The notes under the pieces are model-generated. The model saw only the letters and a program-made list of their open reading frames with translations, ran no database searches and had not been told where the DNA came from. 62,866 nt of DNA. Source: a virus. Below, one piece after another: positions 33,359 through 39,977 of this stretch. Made by a program: the position numbers and the translations under genes. The DNA is taken from positions 1-62,866 of IMG/VR virus record IMGVR_UViG_3300006030_000030, one strand, 5' to 3'. Position 1 is the stretch's first letter, and every line of letters starts with the position of its first letter.

Positions 33359-35220
33359 GACAGAACCCGCTCTTTCCTCCCCACTGCGAGTGGATTCCCC
33401 CGGACAGTTTTCCGGACCTCAGTGGTGCCAAAGAAATCGCCATCGACCTTGAGACACGGGACGAGAATCTGGAGAGCTACGGCCCCGGATGGCCCCGTAA
33501 TGATGGGTATGTGGTCGGATACGCCATCGCAGTGGAGGGCTGGTGCGGGTACTTCCCCGTGGCCCATGAGGGAGGAGGCAATCTGGACAAGGGGGCTGTT
33601 GAGCGCTGGGTGAGCCGGATACTGGCGCTGGAGTGTCCAAAGGTGATGCACAACGCCGCCTATGACTTGGGCTGGCTTCTGGCCTGCGGCTTCAAGGTCA
33701 ACGGAACCATCATTGACACCATGATTGCCGCGGCCTGTCTGGACGAGAATCGCATGTCCTACAGCCTTAACTCACTGGGGTTTGATTACCTCCAGCAGAC
33801 CAAGAGTGAGCAAGGCCTGCGGGACGCGGCCCGGGACTTCGGGGTGCATCCCAAGAAGGAACTGTGGAGACTTCCGGCAATGTACGTGGGCGAGTATGCA
33901 GAGGCGGACGCAGAGCTGACGCTGAAGCTGTGGCAGTGCTTCAAGCCCCTGCTTCGTCGTGAGGACGTGGAATCTGTGTTTGATCTGGAAACGCGCGTGC
34001 TGCCTGTGCTGGTCAACATGACGCTGCAGGGGGTTCGCTTTGATCGAGAACGTGCGCTGTCCCTGATTGAGGAGATGACCTCACGGGAGAAACAGCTTCT
34101 GGCCGACATTCGAAGCACAGCCACGATGCCGGTGGACGTGTGGGCCGCCGCCTCCATCGCCAAGGCCTTTGACAAGCTGGGGCTTGCCTACCCGCGCACT
34201 GAGACAGGGCTTCCCAGCTTCACCAAGACGTTCTTGGACGGACTTGATCACCCGCTGTCGAAGGCCATCGTAGAGGCGCGAGAGCTGAACAAGACCTATG
34301 GCACGTTCCTGCAACCCTATCTGGACCTGTCTGAACACGACGGCCGCATTCACCCACATATCAACCAGCTGCGCTCTGATGACGGTGGCACCGTAACAGG
34401 CAGGCTCAGTATGAATTCGCCAAACCTTCAGCAAGTGCCAGCACGCCACGAAGTGATTGGCCCGCTTGTTCGCAGCCTTTTTCTTCCAGAAGAAGGGGAG
34501 CTGTGGGCGTCGTGTGACTTCTCGTCGCAAGAACCGCGGCTCTTGGTCCACTACGCCACGCTCTTGGGGCTGCCGGGCAGCGAGGTGATGCAGGCCGCGT
34601 ATCTCAAGGACCCACGCACTGACTTTCACCAGATGGTGGCCGACATGGCCGGCATCAAACGCAAGCAGGCGAAGACAGTGGGCTTGGGCCTCACGTATGG
34701 CATGGGCAAGCAGAAGCTCGCCGACTCGCTCGACATGAGCGTTGATGAGGCCAGTGCGCTGATCACACTCTTCCACCAGAAGGTGCCGTTCCTGCGCAGT
34801 ACCATCGACGCGGTCATGCGTCGCATCGAAAGTCCCGCATCAGGCGGCGCGATCCGTACACTGCTCGGACGCAAGTGCCGTTTCCCGCTCTTCGAACCGG
34901 TGCAGTGGGGCGTCAACAAGGCTCTGCCCTATGAACAGGCGGTCATTGAATACGGCCCACGGGTCAAACGGGCAATGACGTACAAAGGGCTGAACCGCCT
35001 GATCCAAGGCTCTGCTGCCGATCAGACCAAGATGGCCATGGTCAAGCTGCATGAGGCAGGTTTCAACATCAAGCTACAGCTGCACGATGAGATCGTGGTT
35101 AGCGTGAAGACCCGTGAGGAGGCAGAAGAGGTAGGCAGGATAATGGCCACTGCCGTGGAGCTGGCCATCCCTTCCGTAGTAGACGTGGAGGTGGGGGAAA
35201 ACTGGGGGTCTGCAAAATAA
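33355..35220 (+). CDS. DNA polymerase I family, with 3'-5' exonuclease
   Basis: 621 residues. Exonuclease motifs AIDLETRD, MHNAAYDLGW and YAEADAELT in the first 200 residues; no 5'-3' domain. Polymerase motif A CDFSSQEPR, motif B RKQAKTVGLGLTYG and motif C LQLHDEI. In motif B the position equal to E. coli Pol I Phe762 is Leu (K-T-V-G-L-G-L-T-Y), a variant that phage ecologists have linked with slower, more accurate polymerases and temperate-type lifestyles. Main replicative polymerase. A terminator follows six bases after the stop. Confidence 0.95.
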   Translation: MRQNPLFPPHCEWIPPDSFPDLSGAKEIAIDLETRDENLESYGPGWPRNDGYVVGYAIAVEGWCGYFPVAHEGGGNLDKGAVERWVSRILALECPKVMHNAAYDLGWLLACGFKVNGTIIDTMIAAACLDENRMSYSLNSLGFDYLQQTKSEQGLRDAARDFGVHPKKELWRLPAMYVGEYAEADAELTLKLWQCFKPLLRREDVESVFDLETRVLPVLVNMTLQGVRFDRERALSLIEEMTSREKQLLADIRSTATMPVDVWAAASIAKAFDKLGLAYPRTETGLPSFTKTFLDGLDHPLSKAIVEARELNKTYGTFLQPYLDLSEHDGRIHPHINQLRSDDGGTVTGRLSMNSPNLQQVPARHEVIGPLVRSLFLPEEGELWASCDFSSQEPRLLVHYATLLGLPGSEVMQAAYLKDPRTDFHQMVADMAGIKRKQAKTVGLGLTYGMGKQKLADSLDMSVDEASALITLFHQKVPFLRSTIDAVMRRIESPASGGAIRTLLGRKCRFPLFEPVQWGVNKALPYEQAVIEYGPRVKRAMTYKGLNRLIQGSAADQTKMAMVKLHEAGFNIKLQLHDEIVVSVKTREEAEEVGRIMATAVELAIPSVVDVEVGENWGSAK

Positions 35221-35225
35221 CCTGC

Positions 35226-35250
35226 AAAGGGGGGCTTGACCCCCTTTTTT
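35226..35250 (+). terminator. Rho-independent terminator after DNA polymerase
   Basis: GGGGG (30-34 in this block: 35230-35234), a CTTGA loop, CCCCC (35240-35244) and a run of six T. A-T pairs extend the stem. The loop and right arm contain TTGACC, which also looks like a -35 element for the next gene. Confidence 0.9.
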
Positions 35251-35265
35251 CATGTGTTATATGAT
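35236..35265 (+). promoter_or_regulatory. Promoter overlapping the terminator
   Basis: TTGACC (35236-35241) and TATGAT (35260-35265) are separated by 18 bases. The -35 element is embedded in the terminator hairpin, so transcripts ending here and starting here share DNA. It would drive the RHH gene at 35299 and the small-gene array. Confidence 0.5.
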
Positions 35266-35269
35266 ACAT
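35252..35269 (+). promoter_or_regulatory. Imperfect palindrome overlapping the -10 (possible operator)
   Basis: ATGTGTTATATGATACAT is self-complementary at 14 of 18 positions and covers the -10 element. A ribbon-helix-helix protein starts 30 bases downstream, and such proteins often repress their own gene by binding palindromes. The link is inference. Confidence 0.35.
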
Positions 35270-35298
35270 AAAAAGCAGTAAATCAGAAAGGAGAGCAA

Positions 35299-35586
35299 AT
35301 GGCAGGCACAAGGACTAAGGCAAAGAGGAAAAAGGCGGACAAACTGCCTCCAGATCCCTCTTGGAGGAAGCCCACTTCCCCCAGCAGGAGGAAAGAACCG
35401 TGGACCACGATCATATTGCGTGCTCCGGTGTACACCATGATCCGCGAACTGGCAGACCACCATGACGTTGCCATGGGCGAAGTTGTCCGTGTTCTGGTGG
35501 AACACGAGTTCAAGAAAACCCTCTGGAAGATTCAACAGGAAGAGGTGCGTGCAGCACGCGGAGGAGATGTCGTTGACAAAGCATAA
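35299..35586 (+). CDS. Ribbon-helix-helix-like DNA-binding protein
   Basis: 95 residues. Basic, disordered N-terminus, then TTIILRAPVYTMIRELADHHDVAMGEVVRVLVEHEF, which fits the beta-strand, helix, turn, helix layout of CopG/Arc-type repressors. First gene after a promoter with a palindrome over the -10, so an autoregulatory switch of the small-gene array is plausible. AAAGGAGAGC lies upstream of the ATG. The helix boundaries are my estimate and no family name is certain. Confidence 0.6.
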   Translation: MAGTRTKAKRKKADKLPPDPSWRKPTSPSRRKEPWTTIILRAPVYTMIRELADHHDVAMGEVVRVLVEHEFKKTLWKIQQEEVRAARGGDVVDKA

Positions 35587-35794
35587 TACGTTTCTTGAAT
35601 TGCCGGTGGAAGTGGTGTACAAAATACTCCCTGCCCTGACAAGGGACGGCGAACCGTGGTTACCAGAACAAGTCGATATCCAGAAAGTCATACTGAAGAG
35701 AAAGAAGAAGGGAAGACAGATCGATGTGCTCAGTGTGCTTGAAGAAGGTGCCTTGTTAACACTTGAAGATCAAATAATGGAGTCCCTGCAATGA
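35567..35794 (+). CDS. Small phage protein, unknown function
   Basis: 75 residues from ATG 35567; a TTG at 35573 is an equally good start given GGAGGAG upstream. It overlaps the previous gene by 20 bases. The sequence FLELPVEVVYKILPALTRDGEPWLPEQVDIQ and KKKGRQIDVLSVLEEGALL looks like a compact helical protein with a basic loop. I do not recognise it. ATGA overlap with the next gene. Confidence 0.5.
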   Translation: MSLTKHNTFLELPVEVVYKILPALTRDGEPWLPEQVDIQKVILKRKKKGRQIDVLSVLEEGALLTLEDQIMESLQ

Positions 35795-35967
35795 ACGATG
35801 CAATGAACGATGCCCGCACACTGGTACAGCTTGTCACCTTCCACGCGCTACTGCAGCGCGAGGACGTGAAGATTTTCAGCTCGGCAAGGGCGGATGATCA
35901 GTTGATGTCCGCGGTGCTACACCTCTCAGACAAGTACATGGAAAAGGTGGTGGGCGATGCTGTATGA
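35791..35967 (+). CDS. 58-residue helical protein
   Basis: 58 residues, below common gene-finder cut-offs. The ATG overlaps the previous stop (ATGA), and the ORF ends in ATGA with the next gene, so it sits in an unbroken coupled chain. A 12-base unit, ATGAACGATGCA, is duplicated at the start (35791-35814), giving two candidate start codons. Helical (LVQLVTFHALLQREDVKIFS, LMSAVLHLSDKYMEKVVG). Function unknown. Confidence 0.55.
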   Translation: MNDAMNDARTLVQLVTFHALLQREDVKIFSSARADDQLMSAVLHLSDKYMEKVVGDAV

Positions 35968-36161
35968 AGTCATGTGCAGAGTACCCTGATGAAGACGAGT
36001 CTGCGCAATGGCGGCATGCGCGACGATACAAACGAACCTTGGCCCGCCACCCGGACTGCAGAGACCCGGATCATCCGGGTTGCGAATGTTGTGAGGAACA
36101 GGAAAATGTCGATACAGAAGATCAAGGACAAGTGGTACAGGCTGGACGTGGGATTCGGTGA
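35964..36161 (+). CDS. Cys-rich small protein, possible zinc binder
   Basis: 65 residues starting in ATGA overlap with the previous gene. Acidic start, basic middle (RHARRYKRTLARH), then CRDPDHPGCECCEE, a dense Cys/His cluster that could hold one zinc ion. The last 15 residues overlap in another frame with the gene starting at 36106, so the true end of function is uncertain. No family recognised. Confidence 0.45.
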   Translation: MKSCAEYPDEDESAQWRHARRYKRTLARHPDCRDPDHPGCECCEEQENVDTEDQGQVVQAGRGIR

Positions 36162-36252
36162 AGAAAGACTTACCTTTTTCGGATACAGTAGGGAACAGGT
36201 TCGGCACCGGTGGGAAGCGTGGGTGCGCTCCTATGACCTGTCCAAACTGTGA
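36106..36252 (+). CDS. 48-residue protein, unknown function
   Basis: 48 residues from ATG 36106 preceded by GAGGAACAGGAAA; longer in-frame starts (35974) would overlap the Cys-rich gene completely. KDKWYRLDVGFGEERLTFFGYSREQVRHRWEAWVRSY looks like a small beta-beta-helix fold rich in Trp and Arg, suggestive of nucleic-acid or protein contact. No recognisable family. Confidence 0.45.
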   Translation: MSIQKIKDKWYRLDVGFGEERLTFFGYSREQVRHRWEAWVRSYDLSKL

Positions 36253-36356
36253 GAGCAGTACCGTCCGGCAGCGGACCTGCCGGCGCTCCTCCCTTCCGCT
36301 TGGGTGAGCAGTTGGGGGGAGTGTTTATAAACAGAAAGCTAGAAAGGAGAACAACT

Positions 36357-36785
36357 GTGAGAATCATTCAAGAAGTCGAGCGCGACACCGGACAGCCCTT
36401 TGAAGAGATGGTGCGGCTGTACGCCCGAGAGATGCAGGTCACGATGACAGAGGCAGCGCTGCTGCTGGGCTACTCCAGTCACGCTGCGTTTATTCGCCTG
36501 TGCAGGCGCAGGGGTTGGGACAAGTGGTTTGAGGGCAACCTGCCGCGCAAGCCTGATCGCGTGTACAGCAGCGAGCACAACATGGGCAGCCCTTCTGCCA
36601 TTTATATCGAACTGGACGGAATCACCGACACGCTGGTGGGGCATGGCCGCAGGCTGGGCATACCGAAAAGCACGGTGTATGGGAGACAGGCTAGGCGTCC
36701 GGGAGATTGGGAATACGTGTTCCGTAAAGTAAAACACAATTCGCCGCGCAGGACGTGTAAGCCTGCGGTATGGGTAAAACTATGA
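36357..36785 (+). CDS. Helix-turn-helix DNA-binding protein (two HTH-like segments)
   Basis: 142 residues from GTG 36357, with AAGGAG seven bases upstream; the ORF extends to 36249 but that part is a GC-rich spacer with a CCGGCAG/CTGCCGG hairpin (36265-36283). First HTH-like segment MTEAALLLGYSSHAAFIRLCRRRGW; second LVGHGRRLGIPKSTVYGRQARRPGDW, the latter resembling DNA-recognition helices attached to phage HNH proteins. Likely regulator of the small-gene array or of the switch to late genes. No catalytic domain is present. Confidence 0.6.
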   Translation: MRIIQEVERDTGQPFEEMVRLYAREMQVTMTEAALLLGYSSHAAFIRLCRRRGWDKWFEGNLPRKPDRVYSSEHNMGSPSAIYIELDGITDTLVGHGRRLGIPKSTVYGRQARRPGDWEYVFRKVKHNSPRRTCKPAVWVKL

Positions 36786-36835
36786 ACAGACAAGAATTCA
36801 ACCCGAAAGCAGGATTTTATCAGGGGGTAATATGA
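36782..36835 (+). CDS. 17-codon micro-ORF coupling two genes (paralogue remnant)
   Basis: Encodes MNRQEFNPKAGFYQGVI. Its ATG overlaps the stop of the HTH gene (ATGA) and its TGA overlaps the ATG of the next gene (ATGA), so ribosomes could pass through all three. The first 21 bases (36782-36802) are identical to the start of the Ala-rich gene at 37377, so this is probably the remains of a duplicated copy that now acts only as a translational bridge. Confidence 0.5.
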   Translation: MNRQEFNPKAGFYQGVI

Positions 36836-37380
36836 TTACAGTATCCCTCAACGAAATTCGAGACCACAGACCGTGCAAAAACGGCTGGGAAACTCTGCTT
36901 AAGTCCAAAACAAACGAAGACTGGAACGAGCAGTTTCCGCTGTCAGACATTATCGACAGCAATGGGCTTGACGACGCACTGTGGTGCTTGAAAGTGAGAC
37001 AAGATCACTCAAATCTGTGGCGCAAGTACGCCGTCTGGTGCGCTCGACAAGTTGAGCACCTAATGACAGATGAGCGCAGCAAAGCCGCGCTTGATGTCGC
37101 GTGGCGTCACTCAGAAGGGCAGGCGACAGACGAAGAGATTGCTGCTGCGTGGGCTGCTGCGGTGGCTGCTACGCAGGTTGCTACGCAGGTTGCTGCGGGG
37201 GCTGCGGGGGCTGCGGGGGCTGCGGGGGCTGCTGAGGCTGCGTGGGCAGCTCAGGCTGCTGCTAAGGCTGCTGCGGGGGCTGCTGCGGCTGCTGCGGCTG
37301 CTGCGGAGGATGCGTGGGCTGCGCGGGGGGCACAGGAAAAGAAGCTGCGGGAAATACTTCAAGCGGGGGAGTGGGTATGA
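36832..37380 (+). CDS. Ala-rich helical repeat protein, copy 1 (Imm-like)
   Basis: 182 residues. N-terminal half: PCKNGWETLL, LSDIIDSNGLDDALWCLKV, LWRKYAVWCARQVEHLMTDERSKAALDVAWRHSEGQATDEE, which I associate with proteins labelled putative immunity protein in databases. From residue about 105 a long Ala-rich helix with AAW/AAG repeats, ending in REILQAGEWV. Four perfect 9-bp GCTGCGGGG units encode AAG steps. Paired with a second Ala-rich gene directly downstream. The immunity label is not evidence of function here; anti-restriction or anti-toxin roles are possible. Confidence 0.6.
   Translation: MITVSLNEIRDHRPCKNGWETLLKSKTNEDWNEQFPLSDIIDSNGLDDALWCLKVRQDHSNLWRKYAVWCARQVEHLMTDERSKAALDVAWRHSEGQATDEEIAAAWAAAVAATQVATQVAAGAAGAAGAAGAAEAAWAAQAAAKAAAGAAAAAAAAAEDAWAARGAQEKKLREILQAGEWV
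37192..37227 (+). repeat. Four perfect copies of a 9-bp tandem repeat
   Basis: GCTGCGGGG repeated four times inside the first Ala-rich gene; surrounding sequence has many degenerate GCTGC units. Changes by whole units stay in frame, so length variation of the Ala helix is likely. Confidence 0.95.
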
Positions 37381-37904
37381 ACAGACAAGAATTCAACGAT
37401 TGGCTAAAAACCAAAAACGCCTTCCCTCACGCCACAGGCTTATCGGTAGCACAGTGGTGCGACCAGAACCCTGATCTATCAGTGCAGGAGCTGATAGCTG
37501 CATGTCCACGGGGTGAGTGGATACTTTGGTTTTACTCCAAGGCCGGCTACGCACCTGAGGTGCTGGCCCCAGTCGCTTATCGTGCAGCAACTAGGGCGAT
37601 GGGATACGCCGCTGATGCGCTGGATCGTGCTGGCATACAGCACGGGCTGCGCGGGATGGTCATCACCGATACTGAGTCAGCGCGGGTTGCTGAGAGGGCT
37701 GCTGCTAAGGCTGAGAGGGCTGCGTGGGCAGCTCAGGCTGCTGCGTTGGCTGCTGCGCGGGCTGATGTTGAGGCTGCTGAGGCTGCGTGGGCTGCTGCGT
37801 GGGCTGCTACGCGGGCTGCTGCTGAGGATGCTGTGGACGCTGAACACAAACTATGTGCAGACGACTGCCGAGAGCTGCTGCCGGAATTGAGGATTGAGAT
37901 ATGA
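37377..37904 (+). CDS. Ala-rich helical repeat protein, copy 2
   Basis: 175 residues from the ATG overlapping the previous stop. N-terminal region MNRQEFNDWLKTKNAFP, WCDQNPDLSVQELIAACPRGEWILWF, YRAATRAMGYAADALDRAG, then a C-terminal Ala-rich repeat helix (AAKAERAAWAAQAAALAAARADVEAAEAAWAAAWAAT). The Ala-repeat style is the same as in copy 1 though the N-terminal domains differ, so the two share a tail rather than a full sequence. Function unknown. Confidence 0.6.
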   Translation: MNRQEFNDWLKTKNAFPHATGLSVAQWCDQNPDLSVQELIAACPRGEWILWFYSKAGYAPEVLAPVAYRAATRAMGYAADALDRAGIQHGLRGMVITDTESARVAERAAAKAERAAWAAQAAALAAARADVEAAEAAWAAAWAATRAAAEDAVDAEHKLCADDCRELLPELRIEI

Positions 37905-37927
37905 ACCGCAATGGGGAGTGGGTATGA
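37901..37927 (+). CDS. 8-codon micro-ORF coupling two genes (collapsed paralogue)
   Basis: Encodes MNRNGEWV. ATGA overlaps link it to the gene before and the gene after. Its start resembles the MNRQ start of the gene at 37377 and its end, GEWV plus GTATGA, equals the end of the gene at 36832; it looks like an Ala-rich paralogue from which the whole middle was deleted. It probably serves only as a translational bridge. Confidence 0.4.
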   Translation: MNRNGEWV

Positions 37928-38115
37928 ACAATAGAGATATATTTTTGGCGTTCTGGCTAGGTGTAATCCTTACACTAGTCGTCTTTATGTTACTGGATTC
38001 GATGCCCGGGTCGTACAGATCACTGGCGGTGAAATCCTTAGCAGAGTGCGAGAAAACGCTGCCGCGCAATAAGCAGTGTGTTGTAACGGCCATTCCAGAG
38101 GAGGAAAGCAAATGA
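37924..38115 (+). CDS. Small inner-membrane protein
   Basis: 63 residues from ATG 37924. MNNRDIFLAFWLGVILTLVVFMLLDSMPGSY is a single N-terminal membrane segment or uncleaved signal; the rest is a short periplasmic-looking tail with two cysteines (ECEKTLPRNKQC) that may form a disulfide. I have seen similar LPRNxxC tails in phage membrane proteins of unknown role. The stop overlaps the next ATG. Confidence 0.55.
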   Translation: MNNRDIFLAFWLGVILTLVVFMLLDSMPGSYRSLAVKSLAECEKTLPRNKQCVVTAIPEEESK

Positions 38116-38349
38116 AAACAAAAAAAGAAATACTCGCTATAGCCGAAGAACAAAAGCAGCGGGCCGTATTCATACTGAACACCGTGTTCCTAAAGAATCC
38201 ACCGGAGTATGAAAATAGTGCTGCAACAGCTTTTGTAGACGCTATAGTGTCCGCAGCAATGCTTGAAATTACCGCCGCTCTAACCTGCGCTTGAAAGTTG
38301 AGGAGGAAAGCAGATGAAAACAGAAAAAGAAATACTCGCTATAGCCGAA
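38099..38349 (+). repeat. Direct repeat of a 49-base RBS-start module
   Basis: Bases 38099-38147 and 38301-38349 are identical at 47 of 49 positions and cover AGGAGGAAAGCA, the ATG and the first 12 codons. The repeat gives the genes at 38112 and 38314 the same translation signals and nearly the same N-terminus before the proteins diverge. Confidence 0.9.
38112..38294 (+). CDS. 60-residue helical protein, shares N-terminus with next gene
   Basis: 60 residues from the ATG overlapping the previous stop; AGGAGGAAAGCA upstream. MKTKKEILAIAE is the duplicated start module, followed by helical QKQRAVFILNTVFLKNPPEYENS and AATAFVDAIVSAAMLEITAALTC. No family is recognised. Confidence 0.5.
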   Translation: MKTKKEILAIAEEQKQRAVFILNTVFLKNPPEYENSAATAFVDAIVSAAMLEITAALTCA

Positions 38350-38646
38350 ACCTGCGCTGGAGGACCAGCGTTTCCGAGCACAATGACAGACGACACCCTG
38401 CACGTACCCGGCATGACCCTGCGCGACTACTTTGCGGTACATAGCACGCAGCCCGGAGTGTCAGAGATTTGCAGTGCCGCAGGAGTAGCTTGCGATGGGC
38501 AATGTGTAGAGGTTGATGGCCAACACCTTAGGTTTGATAAGTGGTGGCAATCGCTTAGTAATACTCGTCGGTTTGATCTGTGCGCAAAGGTTAGATATGC
38601 GCAGGCAGACGCCATGCTCGCCGCCGCAAAGGAGAAGCAATCATGA
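38314..38646 (+). CDS. Conserved small phage protein (GGPAFP...LRDYF type)
   Basis: 110 residues. After the duplicated MKTEKEILAIAE start, the sequence GGPAFPSTMTDDT, GMTLRDYFAVHSTQ and the helical end YAQADAMLAAAKEK follow a pattern common in tailed phage genomes with unknown function. The middle (residues about 48-85) is an insertion with several cysteines. ATGA overlap with the next gene. Confidence 0.6.
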   Translation: MKTEKEILAIAETCAGGPAFPSTMTDDTLHVPGMTLRDYFAVHSTQPGVSEICSAAGVACDGQCVEVDGQHLRFDKWWQSLSNTRRFDLCAKVRYAQADAMLAAAKEKQS

Positions 38647-38912
38647 GCATTAAGCCTGTGGCGTGGATGCACGCAAGCGGCAGTGTCATCACTGCGGTAG
38701 AGAAAACAAAACAAGAGAGGGCATCGAGCATTCAAGGGGCAATGGTGTCAGGGTATAACATCCCGCTCTACGCTATCCCAGACACGCACAGGGTTGTGAG
38801 TGTCGAAACTCTGCTGCGATGGCGCAGCGGGCTTGTCTCCGGCAATCAAGCGTATTGCCTTGTGCCACCTGCTGAAATCCAAGCAATCATCGAGGACAAG
38901 GAGAACACATAA
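38643..38912 (+). CDS. Conserved small phage protein (PVAWMH type)
   Basis: 89 residues. KPVAWMHASGSVITAVEK, then NIPLYAIPDTHRVVSVETL is a widely seen phage pattern of unknown function. The C-terminal half is helical (LLRWRSGLVSG, IQAIIEDKENT). In the coupled small-gene array: four-base overlap before and one-base overlap after. Confidence 0.6.
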   Translation: MSIKPVAWMHASGSVITAVEKTKQERASSIQGAMVSGYNIPLYAIPDTHRVVSVETLLRWRSGLVSGNQAYCLVPPAEIQAIIEDKENT

Positions 38913-39091
38913 TGTCGAACACTACCGCAGTAAGATGCAAAAAGTGCCTTGTCCCGTACAAGCCGCAGGAAAATACGTTTGAAAAAGTGCAAGCGTGCGA
39001 ATGCGCTGACCCCGATATGCCCGTAACGCTGAAAATGTCTCCGGGCCTGTTTGATTTTATTTTCCGCGCAGCCAAGAAGGAGCCGCGATGA
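38912..39091 (+). CDS. 59-residue zinc-ribbon-like protein
   Basis: 59 residues. RCKKC near the start and ACECADPD at residues about 29-36 could form one zinc site, followed by LKMSPGLFDFIFRAAKK. The ATG overlaps the previous stop (TAATG) and the TGA overlaps the next ATG, which supports translation. No family is recognised. Confidence 0.5.
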   Translation: MSNTTAVRCKKCLVPYKPQENTFEKVQACECADPDMPVTLKMSPGLFDFIFRAAKKEPR

Positions 39092-39396
39092 TGTTTACTG
39101 ATAGAGAATGGTTTGAAGCAAAGTGCTTCGGCCAGTACGAGCAACGCGAAAACCGCGAGGAGGTTGTGGTGTTTCGGCGCGAAGACCTGTGCGCCTACGT
39201 CACGATGCTGCGCCAGTATGATGCCGCTACGCGGCATGAACAATTTATCGGACTGACACTGGAAGAAGTGGAGGACGTCATCAAGTCCAACATCACGATC
39301 ACCGATCAGCGGTTGTATGAAGGCGTCTATGCAGTAGCGGTGGACATCGAGGCGGCGCTGAAGAACAGGAACACAATCACTGGAGACAACAATTGA
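39088..39396 (+). CDS. Small phage protein, unknown function
   Basis: 102 residues starting at ATGATG. DREWFEAKCFGQYEQ is followed by a helical middle (EDLCAYVTMLRQYDAAT) and LTLEEVEDVIKSN, then VDIEAALKNRN. No motif I can name. It is coupled on both sides. Confidence 0.5.
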   Translation: MMFTDREWFEAKCFGQYEQRENREEVVVFRREDLCAYVTMLRQYDAATRHEQFIGLTLEEVEDVIKSNITITDQRLYEGVYAVAVDIEAALKNRNTITGDNN

Positions 39397-39578
39397 GAGC
39401 CAACCTCTATTATAGTAACCTGAGCAGGAAAGCGGTAAAGACAGAAAGCGCTGACGAAGAAAGAAAGAAATTGGAAGAAGCGATCAAAAAGTACCTTGCT
39501 AACGGTGGCAAGATCACCGTAATCCCGGCAGGCGTGACGAGACTGTCGCTTAATGATGAAACAGAAAGAGATAACTAA
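39393..39578 (+). CDS. 61-residue phage protein with GGKITVIPAGVTR motif
   Basis: 61 residues with a TTG start that overlaps the previous stop and has GGAG eight bases upstream. A short helix (ADEERKKLEEAIKKYLANG) leads to GGKITVIPAGVTRL, a short beta pattern I recall from other small phage genes, possibly DNA-binding. No certain function. Confidence 0.45.
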   Translation: MRANLYYSNLSRKAVKTESADEERKKLEEAIKKYLANGGKITVIPAGVTRLSLNDETERDN

Positions 39579-39590
39579 AACGGAGCAATC

Positions 39591-39974
39591 ATGACACACC
39601 CACTGCAACAAGTGTTTGACCAAGCGATACAGCAGGCCACCAAGGGCAAAGGCGAAAGACATGGCGGCGACACCACGCCGTTCCTAGAGCAGCCGTGGGT
39701 ACACTACGGCAAGATGCACGGTCGGGGGTTCTTGACCGGGCAGGCAGCTAAGAAGTTAGAAGAAGCGGCCAGCACCCGTGAGGGAGATGCGTTCGTGCAA
39801 GAAGCACTGGGGGCGATTGTGTATATCGCAATGGCTGTTTTGAAGGAGCAGGAAAGGAAGGAAGTCGTTGTGCCGCCAGCTGCTATTCGTCGGTGCTCAC
39901 ACATAGACTCGTCAGGCAATCGCTGCAGGGGGAGTTCCGGCCACGGTGGCCGACACAGCAGCAAGGGGAGGTGA
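39591..39974 (+). CDS. Conserved phage protein with C-terminal Cys/His tail
   Basis: 127 residues. The first 85 residues (GDTTPFLEQPWVHYGKMHGRGFLTGQAAKKLEEAAS, EALGAIVYIAMAVLKEQ) form a small helical domain known from phages, function unproven. The C-terminus has CSHIDSSGNRCRGSSGHGGRH, which may bind a metal. AAACGGAGCAATC precedes the ATG. Confidence 0.55.
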   Translation: MTHPLQQVFDQAIQQATKGKGERHGGDTTPFLEQPWVHYGKMHGRGFLTGQAAKKLEEAASTREGDAFVQEALGAIVYIAMAVLKEQERKEVVVPPAAIRRCSHIDSSGNRCRGSSGHGGRHSSKGR

Positions 39975-39977
39975 GTG

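Noticed and set aside
36265-36283. Terminator before the HTH gene
   Set aside because: CCGGCAG/CTGCCGG hairpin is stable but has no T run; noted only as structure in the spacer.
37192-37227. Possible CRISPR or iteron array
   Set aside because: Repeats are inside a coding frame and encode Ala-Ala-Gly steps.
36832-37904. Calling the Ala-rich genes proven toxin immunity proteins
   Set aside because: The name comes from a database label I recall; no partner toxin or catalytic feature is visible here.
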